A stretch of DNA of 64,000 bases from Streptomyces sp. 1222.5. Its GTDB lineage: Bacteria > Actinomycetota > Actinomycetes > Streptomycetales > Streptomycetaceae. Position numbers and translations under genes: made by a program. Below are positions 1 through 8,482 of the stretch, piece after piece (position 1 is the first letter of the stretch; each line of letters starts with the position of its first letter). Under the pieces are notes generated by a model. That model did not search any database and was not told the origin of the DNA. It saw nothing but the letters and a program-made list of their open reading frames with translations. The stretch lies in contig NZ_FNSZ01000001.1 of the NCBI RefSeq assembly GCF_900105245.1, positions 4,278,001 through 4,342,000 of the forward strand. Direction: 5' to 3'.

Positions 1-426
1 CCAGCCGATCTGGGCCGGGAAGGAGTCGTCGTACGTCTCCACGGACATCGTCAGCGTCAGGCTGTCCTCGGCGAGCGCGACGATCTGGGTGACGCGGCCG
101 GGGTGCGGCCAGGGGTCGACCAGCTCGTACGTGATCACCGCCTCGTCCTGCGACACGCGCGCGGTGCGCCAGGCACCGTCACGGGCGGTGCCGTGGATGG
201 CGTGCGGCGGGGAGTTGAGCGGCAGCTGGCGGACGGTGGCGCCGTCCAGGAAGCGGCCCTCGCGGATCCGGCCGCACCACGGCACCATCGGGAAGCAACC
301 GAAGCGCTCGCCCTGCCGCAGCAGTTCCGTGCCGCCGATCCGCAGCCCACCGATGCGGCCGCCGTTTCCCGGCAGCACGCTCACCTCCGCGTCGCCCGCG
401 GTCAGCGTGATGTCGTCGTTGCTCAC
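1..426 (-). CDS. Aldose 1-epimerase (mutarotase), N-terminal part
   Basis: Only the first 142 codons lie in the window; the gene runs off the left edge. The GTG start at 426 gives VSNDDITLTAGD, then GNGGRIGGLRIGG, PWCGRIREGRF, a PPHAIHG segment and DDSFPAQIGW, the order expected for the galactose mutarotase fold, in which the His of the HAIHG-type segment takes part in anomer interconversion. It is predicted to be cytosolic and to interconvert alpha and beta anomers of hexoses. It faces away from the YCII gene at 500. Family assignment is good; sugar specificity cannot be read. Confidence 0.8.
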   Translation of the reverse strand, partial: MSNDDITLTAGDAEVSVLPGNGGRIGGLRIGGTELLRQGERFGCFPMVPWCGRIREGRFLDGATVRQLPLNSPPHAIHGTARDGAWRTARVSQDEAVITYELVDPWPHPGRVTQIVALAEDSLTLTMSVETYDDSFPAQIGW

Positions 427-499
427 GTCCCGACCCTACTGGGGAGATCAAGAGGACGTCCGCCGGACGCGGGCGGCGCGCGAGCGGCAGGGTGGGGGC

Positions 500-862
500 A
501 TGAAGTATCTGGTGCTGATGTACGCCGACCCCGGTGCCACGGCGGCGATGACCGCCGAGCAGCGTGCCGAGGTGTTCCGCCGGCACGACGCCCTCCACGC
601 CGAACTGGCAGGCACCGGCGAGATGCTGAACGGCGCGGGACTCGGCTACCCGGCCGACACGGCCACCCTGCGGTGGCAGCCGGACGGGCCGGTCGCGGTG
701 GCCGACGGGCCGCTCGTCCCCGCGGAACTGCACCTCACCGCCTACTACGTCGTCGAGTGCGCGAGCGGGGAGCGGGCCCGCGAGATCGCCGAACGTGTCC
801 TGGACTTCCATGTCGTGGCCGTCGAGGTGCGGCCGGTGCACGACTCGTTCGGGATGGGTTAG
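500..862 (+). CDS. YCII-related (DGPF domain) protein
   Basis: A 120-residue protein starting MKYLVLMYADPG, typical of the YCII/DGPF family (ferredoxin-like alpha+beta fold). The family signature is recognisable as VAVADGPLVPAELHLTAYYV, near residues 67-86. The ATG at 500 follows the purine-rich GGGTGGGGGC; the open frame extends upstream to 89, but that part overlaps the divergent epimerase and has no family similarity. Members often sit beside ECF sigma factors; none is adjacent here. Enzymatic activity is unknown for most members. Confidence 0.8.
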   Translation: MKYLVLMYADPGATAAMTAEQRAEVFRRHDALHAELAGTGEMLNGAGLGYPADTATLRWQPDGPVAVADGPLVPAELHLTAYYVVECASGERAREIAERVLDFHVVAVEVRPVHDSFGMG

Positions 863-865
863 GCC

Positions 866-1672
866 CTACCGACGCCGGCGCAGGGCGCGTCCGACGACGA
901 TCGCCGAGGCCAGTGCCACGGCGGCGGCCGGTGCCGCCCAGCGCAGCACCGTGCTCCCGCCGACGGTCTGGGGGGCCGGCACGGGGGCGTAGCGCCCGCG
1001 CGGCGGCGCGTGGTCGACCTCCTCGGCGCTGCGGCCGATCATCGTCCGGCGCGCGTGCGCGGCCTCGGCGGGCGGCTCGCCCGTGTCGGCGAAGTCCTCG
1101 GCGAGACGGTCGGCCGCGTCCTCGCCCTCCGTGGCTTCGGGATCGAGGGAGGGCGGGGGCACTTCGATGTCGAAGACGGACGGGGCGGGCGGCTCCTGCG
1201 CGGACGGCGACCGAGGTTCCGGCTCCGCCTCCCCCTCCGGGGCCTGCGGCAGGTCCGCGTCGGCGAGGGCTTCGACGAAGCGGTTCAGCAGCCGGGTCAC
1301 CGCCGAACCCACCGCGTCCGCGGGCAGTTCGGCGATGCGCCCGTCGGCGTCGGCCGTGCCCTCGACGGTGACGGTGGTGCCGCCGTCGGTGTCCGCGAGG
1401 CGCAGGGTGAGGGCGAGTTTCACGGTGCCGGCACCGCGGGCCTCGGTGGCCTCGCCCTCGGCGGCGTACGTGCCGTCCGCGCGGCGGCTGACGCGCACCG
1501 CGCCGCGGTAGGTGACGGAGTGTCCGCCGACCCGCACCTTCAGTCGTCCGGCGACGGGTTCGGCCCCGGCGTCCTGCTGGAGCCCGGGAACCGCCCGTGC
1601 CACCCGCACGGGGTCGGCGAGGGCCGCTCTGAGCCGGTCGGCCGGTACCGGGACGAAGACCTGGTGCTCCAT
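866..1672 (-). CDS. SRPBCC/CoxG-like protein with C-terminal membrane anchor
   Basis: A 268-residue protein. Residues 1-150 (MEHQVFVPVPADRLRAALAD, then a glycine/threonine-rich beta sheet ending in AVTRLLNRFVEAL) fit the CoxG branch of the START/SRPBCC ligand-binding fold. A long acidic, proline-rich linker follows, and the C-terminus is one membrane segment (LRWAAPAAAVALASAIVV) capped by basic GRALRRRR. CoxG proteins help target CO dehydrogenase to the membrane, but many actinobacterial members have no Cox genes nearby, as here, so the substrate is unknown. The start was chosen at the ATG at 1672 because the domain begins there. Confidence 0.75.
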   Translation of the reverse strand: MEHQVFVPVPADRLRAALADPVRVARAVPGLQQDAGAEPVAGRLKVRVGGHSVTYRGAVRVSRRADGTYAAEGEATEARGAGTVKLALTLRLADTDGGTTVTVEGTADADGRIAELPADAVGSAVTRLLNRFVEALADADLPQAPEGEAEPEPRSPSAQEPPAPSVFDIEVPPPSLDPEATEGEDAADRLAEDFADTGEPPAEAAHARRTMIGRSAEEVDHAPPRGRYAPVPAPQTVGGSTVLRWAAPAAAVALASAIVVGRALRRRR

Positions 1673-1826
1673 GTCGGCTGAGCCTACCCAGGTGTGGCCG
1701 GAACGTACCCTCCCGCGTACCGGGCGCACCGTCCTCATCGCGGTGCGCCGATCGGCGGCAGCCGGGGGCCGACGGGTCCGGGCGGCACACGGCGGGGGCA
1801 TGCATGGGGTCGGAGGTGGTGCGGCC

Positions 1827-4151
1827 ATGCTCAGCGACGACATGCTCATGCGCCTTGACGAGGGCGGGCGGGTGCTCGAGTGGCGGCGCGCGGCCGAGGA
1901 GATGTTCGGCTGGTCGGCCGAGGAGACCGTCGGCCAGTCCGTCGCGGCGCTGGTGCGGGGGGCCGCGACGGGCGGACCGGTGGGCCGCAGCCGGCTCGAC
2001 GAGACGCACGCCGTGCTGGTCAGGCCACTGTTCACGGACGAGCGGCTGGTGTGGGACGTGCGCAGGGCGGCGGACGCCGCCTCCGGCGAGGACGTGGCGA
2101 TCCTGCGGGCGATGTTCACCCAGTCCCCGGTGGGCCTGCACGTGCTCGACGAACACCTGCGCATCGTCCGCATGAACACGGCCACGCGCGCACTGCGCGG
2201 CACCGCCGTGGGCCGGCTGCGGGGCAGGCTCTTCACCGAGGCGTACGGCATCACCGCCCCCGAGGCCGAGGAGGCGGCGGCGCGCCGGGTGCTCGACAGC
2301 GGACGGCCCGAGCTGAACCGGCTCGTACGGGGGACGCGCGCGACGCCGGGCCGGGGACGCGGCATCTACTCCGTCTCCTACGTGCGCCTGGAGAACGTCC
2401 GCGGGGACACCCTCGGCCTGGTCGTCACCGCGGTGGACGTGACCGAGCGCGAACGCGCGCTGCAGCGGCTGTCGGTGCTGGGCGAGGTCCGCCGCCGGGT
2501 GGGCGAGCGGCTGGACGTGATCGCCGCCTGCCAGGAGTTCGTGGACGCCGTGGTGCCCGCGTTCGCGGGCATCGCCGTGGTGGAGGTGGTCGACGCCGTG
2601 GTGCGCGGTGAGGCCCCGCCCCTGGTCCCGGTCGATCGCGACGTGCCGCTCCGGCGGGCCGCGTTCAGCGGGCGGATGCCGGCCTATCCGCTGGGAGACG
2701 TGCGCCACCTGCCCTACGGCACGCCCTTCTCGCGCGTGCTGAGCGACCTGCGGCCGCGGCTGGTGTCGGTGGAGGAGGACAGCCTGTGGCTCACGGCCGA
2801 TCCGGCACGGGCGGACGCCATCAAGCACTCCGCCGCCCACTCGCTGATCGTCGCCCCGCTGGAGCTGCGCGGCGAGGCGTTCGGCGTGGTCAGCTTCTAC
2901 CGGCACGGGGACGAGGACCCCTTCGAGCAGGACGACGTCGCCCTCGCCGCCGACCTGTGCGGGCACGCCGCCCTGTGCATCGACAACGCCCGGCGCTACG
3001 CCCGGGAGCGGACCATCGCCGCGACCGTGCAGCGCAGGCTGCTGCCCCAGCGGCCGGCCGTGCCGTCCACGGTCGAGCTGGCGCACCTGCATCTGCCCGC
3101 CCCCGAGGGCGGCGGCGTGTGGTTCGACGTGATCGGCCTGGCGGGCGCCCGGTCCGCGCTGATCGTCGGCGAGGTGGCGGGCCGGGGCATGGCCGCCGCC
3201 ACCACGATGGGGCAGCTGCGGACCGTCATCCACTCGCTGGCCGCGCTGGACGTGGCGCCGGACGAGCTGATGGCCCGGCTGAACGACACGGCCACCCGGC
3301 TCGCCGACGAACGTGCCGCGCTGCCCACGGGCGACCCGCTGCACCGGGAGCCGCTGACCGCGAGCTGCCTGATCGCCGTGTACGACCCGATCGACCTCAC
3401 CTGCACCTTCGTACGGGCGGGCCTGTCGGACCCGCTGGTCGTACCGCCCGACGGCGACCCGGCCACCGTGCCCGTCCCGGCGGGCCCGCTGCTCGCCGGG
3501 CCCGGCAACGCCCCGTTCCCGGCGACCACGGTCCCCCTGCCCGCCGGCAGCACCCTCGCGATCGGCACCAGCCTGCTGGCGCGGGAGGCCCTCGCGCCGT
3601 CCGCGTCGCTGCGCCCGCTGTTCGACGGCAGTGCCGGCCGGCCGCTGAGCGAACTGTGCGACGGCCTGGCCTACGCCGTCGACCACAGCCGCCGGGCCGG
3701 GGACGCGCTGCTGCTGTTCGCCCGCACGACGGCGTTCCCCGCCGAGCAGGTCTTCACCTGCCCGCTGCCGGCGGGTGCCGAGGCCGCTCCCTTCGCCCGC
3801 GCGGCGGCGCGCCGCCGGCTGCGGGAGTGGGGCATCGACCGGGAGACCTCCTCCGTCACGGAGCTGATCGTCAGCGAACTGGTGGGCAACGCGGTGCGCT
3901 ACGGCGCTCCGCCCTTTCGACTGCGGCTGATCCTGAACGGCGTGCTGACCTGCGAGGTCACCGACGTCGCCTCGGCCGCTCCGCACATCAGGCACGCCCG
4001 TGCCAGCGACGAGACCGGGCGCGGGCTGTTCATCGTCGCCACGCTGGCCGATGCCTGGGGCACGCGGTACCTGCCGGTCGGCAAGACCGTCTGGGCGCAG
4101 CAGTCCCTCGGGGACGGCACCGGGAGGACGGGGGCCGCGGCCGCTCAGTAG
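1827..4151 (+). CDS. PAS-GAF-SpoIIE/PP2C-HATPase signalling protein (possibly phosphatase-dead)
   Basis: A 774-residue cytosolic multidomain regulator of the Streptomyces RsbU/RsbW-fusion class. Order: PAS about 1-60, second PAS about 90-200, GAF about 225-385, SpoIIE-type PP2C about 410-630, anti-sigma-type HATPase about 645-774 (N box ELVGNAVRYG, G box DETGRGLFIV). In the PP2C part the usual metal-binding motifs are altered: GGDWYD reads GGGVWFD, GDVxGHG reads GEVAGRG, and the final DDxALL reads AGDALLL. The ATPase half looks intact, so a partner-switching kinase or anti-sigma role is more credible than phosphatase activity. The ATG at 1827 has GGAGGTG upstream; an ATG at 1800 is an alternative. 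Its 3' end overlaps the next gene by 7 bp. Confidence 0.85.
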   Translation: MLSDDMLMRLDEGGRVLEWRRAAEEMFGWSAEETVGQSVAALVRGAATGGPVGRSRLDETHAVLVRPLFTDERLVWDVRRAADAASGEDVAILRAMFTQSPVGLHVLDEHLRIVRMNTATRALRGTAVGRLRGRLFTEAYGITAPEAEEAAARRVLDSGRPELNRLVRGTRATPGRGRGIYSVSYVRLENVRGDTLGLVVTAVDVTERERALQRLSVLGEVRRRVGERLDVIAACQEFVDAVVPAFAGIAVVEVVDAVVRGEAPPLVPVDRDVPLRRAAFSGRMPAYPLGDVRHLPYGTPFSRVLSDLRPRLVSVEEDSLWLTADPARADAIKHSAAHSLIVAPLELRGEAFGVVSFYRHGDEDPFEQDDVALAADLCGHAALCIDNARRYARERTIAATVQRRLLPQRPAVPSTVELAHLHLPAPEGGGVWFDVIGLAGARSALIVGEVAGRGMAAATTMGQLRTVIHSLAALDVAPDELMARLNDTATRLADERAALPTGDPLHREPLTASCLIAVYDPIDLTCTFVRAGLSDPLVVPPDGDPATVPVPAGPLLAGPGNAPFPATTVPLPAGSTLAIGTSLLAREALAPSASLRPLFDGSAGRPLSELCDGLAYAVDHSRRAGDALLLFARTTAFPAEQVFTCPLPAGAEAAPFARAAARRRLREWGIDRETSSVTELIVSELVGNAVRYGAPPFRLRLILNGVLTCEVTDVASAAPHIRHARASDETGRGLFIVATLADAWGTRYLPVGKTVWAQQSLGDGTGRTGAAAAQ

Positions 4152-5788
4152 CGCGGATGCACCAGGGTGGAAGGCGGCAGTCCGCCGGTCCGGGTGCGGG
4201 CCGCGGCGCGCGCGTCGGCCGTCAGCCCGTCCTGGGTCAGGGTCCACGGCCGCGGGCCGCGCGGGTCGAGGCGCAGCGCGGGTGCCGAGCCGCCGGGCGC
4301 CGCGAGCAGGAAGCCCCAGTCGTGGGGGACCCGGGACGCCCCCGAGGAGCGGTCGGGGCCGGCCGCGAATCCGCGGTCCTGGCCGAGGACCCGGTAGGGG
4401 CTGGTGGTGAAGCCGGCCGCGCGGAGGGTCGCGGCGACCGTCCAGAAGACCCGGGGGCGGGCGGTGACGGGCCCGGCGTGCACCACCAGGCGGCCCCGCG
4501 GGGCGAGCACACGGCGGGCCAGGCCGTAGAACTCCTGGGAGTACAGCTTGGTGCTGGCGGTGATGCCGGGATCGGGCAGATCGGCGATCACGACGTCGTA
4601 CGCCCGGCCGTGGGTGCCGCGCAGCCAGCCGAGGGCGTCCGCGCCGGTCACATGGACGCGGGGGTCGGCGTAGGCGTGGCCGTTGGCGGCGGACAGACCG
4701 GGGTCGCTGCGGGCCAGCCGGATCAGGCCGGGGTCGAGTTCGACGATGTCGAGGCGGCGCACCCCGCGGTGGCGCAGCACCTCCCGGGCGGCCAGTCCGT
4801 CGCCGCCGCCGAGGACGAGTACGCGCGTCTCGGGGCCGGCGGAGAGGGCCGGGTGGACCAGGGCCTCGTGGTAGCGGCGTTCGTCGCGGCCGCCGACGCG
4901 GAGGCGGCCGTCGAGGTACAGGTCGAGGGGCCTGCCGTGGGTGCCGCCGGCCAGGACGACCTCTTGCACGCCGGTCTGGACGGCCACCCGGACGTCGTTC
5001 CCGTAGACGGCGTGCCGGGCGGCCCGTTCGAAGTCGTCGGCGAGAGCGGCGGCGGAGCCGAGGACACCGAGGACGCCGAGGCCGACGAGGAACAGGGCCC
5101 AGCGGGCCCGCCGGGTCAGGTCGCGGCGGAAGAGGCCGAGGACGAGGGCGCCACCCGCGACGACGTTGACGGCGCCGGTAAGCAGGGCGCCGGTCAGCTG
5201 GCCGAGGAAGGGCAGCAGGAGGAAGGGGAAGGCGAGGCCGCCGACGAGGGCGCCGACGTAGTCGGCGGCGAACAGGTCGGCCACCGCACCGCCCGCGTCC
5301 TGGCGGCGGATCCGCTGGATCAGCTCCATCAGCAGCGGGACCTCGGCGCCGATGAGCAGGCCGATGGCGAGGGAGAAAGCGACCAGGAGACAGCGCGGGC
5401 CCTGCGCCCACACCCCGCCCCAGCCGCCGGTCCAGGCGAACACGGCGTACAGCGCCATGGCGCTGCAACCGCCGACGAGCGCCAGGGCCGACTCGACCGC
5501 GCCGAATCCGGCGGCGGCGTGCCAGCGCAGCCGTTTGGCGCCGAGGGAGCCGATGCCCATCGCGAACACCATGACGGACAGCACGACGGACGCCTGGGTG
5601 ACCGAGTCGCCCATCAAGTACGAGGCGAACGCGACGAGTTCGAGTTCGTACACCAGTCCGCAGGCCGCGCAGACGAAGACGCACACGAGGACCAGGAACC
5701 GCCCGGTGCCGGGCCGGACGGGCAGCCGTGCGGGGCCGGTCCAGGACGGCGGGGCTCCCGGGGGCGCGGGGGCGTGCGGTTCGATCAC
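4145..5788 (-). CDS. Membrane-fused spermidine synthase-like aminopropyltransferase
   Basis: A 547-residue protein. Residues about 30-260 hold seven or so hydrophobic helices; residues about 270-500 are a SpeE-type Rossmann domain with LVLGGGDGLAAREVL (cofactor loop), DIVELDP and DVVIADLPDP (active-site Asp region). This fused architecture is a known actinobacterial SpeE-like family; whether it makes polyamines or aminopropylates another acceptor is open. The DUF2617 gene lies 118 bp upstream on the same strand, a pairing often seen with this family. Confidence 0.85.
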   Translation of the reverse strand: MIEPHAPAPPGAPPSWTGPARLPVRPGTGRFLVLVCVFVCAACGLVYELELVAFASYLMGDSVTQASVVLSVMVFAMGIGSLGAKRLRWHAAAGFGAVESALALVGGCSAMALYAVFAWTGGWGGVWAQGPRCLLVAFSLAIGLLIGAEVPLLMELIQRIRRQDAGGAVADLFAADYVGALVGGLAFPFLLLPFLGQLTGALLTGAVNVVAGGALVLGLFRRDLTRRARWALFLVGLGVLGVLGSAAALADDFERAARHAVYGNDVRVAVQTGVQEVVLAGGTHGRPLDLYLDGRLRVGGRDERRYHEALVHPALSAGPETRVLVLGGGDGLAAREVLRHRGVRRLDIVELDPGLIRLARSDPGLSAANGHAYADPRVHVTGADALGWLRGTHGRAYDVVIADLPDPGITASTKLYSQEFYGLARRVLAPRGRLVVHAGPVTARPRVFWTVAATLRAAGFTTSPYRVLGQDRGFAAGPDRSSGASRVPHDWGFLLAAPGGSAPALRLDPRGPRPWTLTQDGLTADARAAARTRTGGLPPSTLVHPRY

Positions 5789-5906
5789 TCTGCGACGTTA
5801 CGTCACACGCTCGGCACGCTTCGTCACCCACACGTGTGGAAGTGGGGGCGGTTGACGTATTCCGTGTTTATGTCGGCCGGGCACGCCCTGCGGGGCTTCG
5901 TCCGGA

Positions 5907-6431
5907 TCAGCCCTGCTGCGGCACGGCGACCCGCGCCCCGACCCGGGTCCGCGTCGCCACCAACTGCCCGTCCTGCGGGTAGGCGTGCCAGGTGCGCCAG
6001 TGCACCTGGCCGTCGTGCCGCTGGGCCAGCATCGCCGTGAACGCGTGCGGGCTGCCGGGGAAGACGCCGGCGAGGCCGTGCGGGTGGTCGGAGACGAGGG
6101 CCAGCAACTCCTGGGCGCGGCCCGCGAACGAGCCGGGTGTGAGCACCTCGACGCGCGCGGCGAACTCGTACTCCCAGTCGCCGACCCGTTTGGCGACGCC
6201 CAGCGGGAGGGGGGTGCTGGAGCCGGGGATGCAGGCGACCGTCTCCGAGCAGGTGCCGCGCTCCTCCTCGAGGAGCACCTGGTGGGACGCGCCCAGCAGC
6301 CGCAACTGCATCTTCGCGCCCGTGAGTTCGAGGTCGAGGGTGGCCAGCGCAGGCAGCGGCTCGCGTCCCAGTGCCCAGGCGAGGTCGGCGGCACGCGTAT
6401 CGGTGTAGGAGGTGTTCAGGGTCGTGAGCAT
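5907..6431 (-). CDS. DUF2617 family protein
   Basis: A 174-residue soluble protein starting MLTTLNTSYTDTRAADLAWA, with a DLELTGAKMQLRLLGASHQ segment and a C-terminal WRTWHAYPQDGQLVATRT block, consistent with DUF2617. No catalytic motif or membrane segment is visible. It lies upstream of, and in line with, the membrane aminopropyltransferase, so a shared transcript is likely. Function is unknown. Confidence 0.8.
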   Translation of the reverse strand: MLTTLNTSYTDTRAADLAWALGREPLPALATLDLELTGAKMQLRLLGASHQVLLEEERGTCSETVACIPGSSTPLPLGVAKRVGDWEYEFAARVEVLTPGSFAGRAQELLALVSDHPHGLAGVFPGSPHAFTAMLAQRHDGQVHWRTWHAYPQDGQLVATRTRVGARVAVPQQG

Positions 6432-6669
6432 GGATCGGCTCCGCTAACACGCGATGAGGGGGAGATCGGCCATGTCAGCCCAGCCGGTCCGGCCGGGAGG
6501 GGAGTCTGATGGGACGTCCGAGGGGCTGCGTTGGCGATTTAGAGGGAATCATGAAGACAGGCGACGCCACAGCGTTTTTACCCAACTTCGTGGGGTTTCC
6601 ATCCCTCAGAGGGCTCCACAGCTCAACTGTTCAACAACGGCGTGCGCCGGGCGCGCCACCCGAACGGGT

Positions 6670-6705
6670 GAGCGCCCGCCGGACGTCCTCCTCCGGCGGG
6701 CGCTC
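6670..6705 (-). terminator. Stem-loop terminator of the Gly/Cys-rich gene
   Basis: A perfect 13-bp stem (GAGCGCCCGCCGG with its complement) and a 10-nt loop lie 21 bp beyond the stop of the gene ending at 6727. No clear U run on either side. The remaining 6432-6669 stretch holds only the AT-richer leader of the DUF2617 gene and no convincing gene. Confidence 0.65.
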
Positions 6706-6726
6706 GGTGAGCTCAGCTGCCCCGTG

Positions 6727-7065
6727 TCAGCTGCCTCCCCCGCATCCGCCCCCGCCGCACGACGAACCGCCGCCGCAGGACGAACCGCCCCCGCACGAGT
6801 GGCCGCCTCCGCAGGAGTGGTGACCACCGCCGTGCCCCCCGTGACCGCCGTGACTCCCCGACGACGACCCGGTGCCGGACGCGCCGCCCCAGGCCCACCA
6901 GCTGTTCCCGCTGTCGTACGACGACGATGACGACGACGAGCGGTTCCGCCTGCCCCGGCCGCTCTTGCCGAGCGAGACCCCGGCGTGCCCCTTCCGGCGG
7001 GACCGGCCCGCCACCGCCGCGACGACCAGCACCGCGACCACTGCCAGGATGATGCCGAACTCCAT
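6727..7065 (-). CDS. Small membrane-anchored Ser/Gly/His/Cys-rich protein
   Basis: A 112-residue protein. Residues 1-20 (MEFGIILAVVAVLVVAAVAG) form one N-terminal membrane helix, followed by RSRRKGH, a seven-serine run, and a low-complexity tail of GGHGGHGGGHH and repeated SCGGG units with six cysteines. A strong AAGGAGGG ribosome binding site precedes the ATG, which supports real expression despite the odd composition. The His/Cys tail could bind metal or cross-link at the cell surface; that is inference. I do not recognise a named family. Confidence 0.7.
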   Translation of the reverse strand: MEFGIILAVVAVLVVAAVAGRSRRKGHAGVSLGKSGRGRRNRSSSSSSSYDSGNSWWAWGGASGTGSSSGSHGGHGGHGGGHHSCGGGHSCGGGSSCGGGSSCGGGGCGGGS

Positions 7066-7215
7066 GGCGCCACCCTCCTTCCGTTCCCCCGAAGCGGCCC
7101 CCCGTGGGCGCCTCGCCCGCTGCCGTGTCCGCCGCGGTGACCGGGGGATGCCCGGCCGGCCGAGGGCTCAAAGCAGAGTTGAGGAACTCCAGAGCTTGGG
7201 CGGAGGATGGCCGGC

Positions 7216-8391
7216 ATGACCTCCACCGCGCGTCCCTTCCTGAACCGCCGTCTCGCCGAGTTCGGGACGACGATCTTCGCCGAGATGTCGGCCCTCGCCG
7301 TGGCCACCGGGTCGATCAACCTGGGACAGGGCTTCCCGGACACCGACGGGCCCGAGGAGGTCCGGGAGGCCGCCGTGCGGGCGCTGCGCGACGGGCGCGG
7401 CAACCAGTACCCGCCGGGTCCCGGCATCCCCGAGCTGCGCTCCGCGATCGCCGCGCACCAGCTGCGCCGCTACGGGCTGGCGTACGACCCCGACACCGAG
7501 GTGCTGGTCACGGCGGGCGCCACGGAGGCGATCGCGGCCTCGCTGCTGGCGCTGCTCGAACCGGGCGACGAGGTCGTGGCACTGGAGCCGTACTACGACT
7601 CCTACGCGGCGAGCATCGCGATGGCGGGCGGCACGCGGGTGCCGGTCACCCTGCGGCCGCACGACGGCGGTTTCCGCCTGGACCTGGACGAGCTGCGCGC
7701 GGCGGTCACCGGCCGCACCCGGCTGCTGCTGATCAACACCCCGCACAACCCGACCGGTACGGTCCTCACCCGCGAGGAGCTGGCCGCGATCGCCGAGCTG
7801 GCGGTGGAGCGCGACCTGCTCGTGGTGACCGACGAGGTGTACGAGCACCTGGTCTTCGACGACGCCGGGCACCTGCCGCTCGCCACGTTCCCCGGGATGC
7901 GCGAGCGCACCGTGAGCATCGGCTCGGCCGGCAAGACCTTCTCCTTCACCGGCTGGAAGGTCGGCTGGGTGACGGCGGCTCCGGAGCTGGTCACGGCGGT
8001 CCGCTCGGCGAAGCAGTTCCTGACCTACGTCTCCTCGGGACCCTTCCAGTACGCGGTCGCCGAGGCCCTGGCGCTGCCCGACTCCTACTTCGAGGACTTC
8101 CGCCGGTCCATGCGGGAACGCCGGGACATCCTCGCCGAGGGGCTGACGGCGGCGGGCTTCGAGGTCTTCAGGCCGGCCGGCACCTACTTCGTCACCACCG
8201 ACATCCGCCCCCTCGGCGAGAAGGACGGCTTCGCCTTCTGCCGTGCCCTGCCCGAGCGCGCCGGCGTGGTCGCGATCCCCAACGCCGTCTTCTACGACGA
8301 CCGGGAGGCGGGGGCGCCGTTCGTGCGGTTCGCCTTCTGCAAGCGGGAGGAAGTGCTGCGGGAGGCGGCACGGCGACTGCGGGCCATGTGA
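7216..8391 (+). CDS. PLP-dependent class I aminotransferase
   Basis: A 391-residue fold-type I aminotransferase. The Schiff-base lysine is in SIGSAGKTFSFTGWKVGW, the PLP-contact Asn/Pro in NTPHNPTGTV, and the substrate-carboxylate Arg probably in PFVRFAFCK near the C-terminus. The NLGQGFPD N-terminus is typical of the branch containing kynurenine/glutamine and methionine transaminases, so it is likely cytosolic with an aromatic, sulfur or glutamine substrate. The ATG at 7216 has GGAGG 9 bp upstream; the ATG at 7207 directly abuts it and is less likely. Confidence 0.9.
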   Translation: MTSTARPFLNRRLAEFGTTIFAEMSALAVATGSINLGQGFPDTDGPEEVREAAVRALRDGRGNQYPPGPGIPELRSAIAAHQLRRYGLAYDPDTEVLVTAGATEAIAASLLALLEPGDEVVALEPYYDSYAASIAMAGGTRVPVTLRPHDGGFRLDLDELRAAVTGRTRLLLINTPHNPTGTVLTREELAAIAELAVERDLLVVTDEVYEHLVFDDAGHLPLATFPGMRERTVSIGSAGKTFSFTGWKVGWVTAAPELVTAVRSAKQFLTYVSSGPFQYAVAEALALPDSYFEDFRRSMRERRDILAEGLTAAGFEVFRPAGTYFVTTDIRPLGEKDGFAFCRALPERAGVVAIPNAVFYDDREAGAPFVRFAFCKREEVLREAARRLRAM

Positions 8392-8482
8392 GCGGGTCCT
8401 GTACGCGACACAGGTGAACCGGTGACGCACTCGGCCGCCCGGTGTTCGCATCCGCGGCCGGGCCCTTGCAAGGTGCGGTGGT

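Noticed and set aside
735..5831. A 1698-codon minus-strand open frame
   Set aside because: It runs antisense or out of frame through several well-supported genes and has Arg/Pro-rich, non-family composition typical of high-GC shadow frames.
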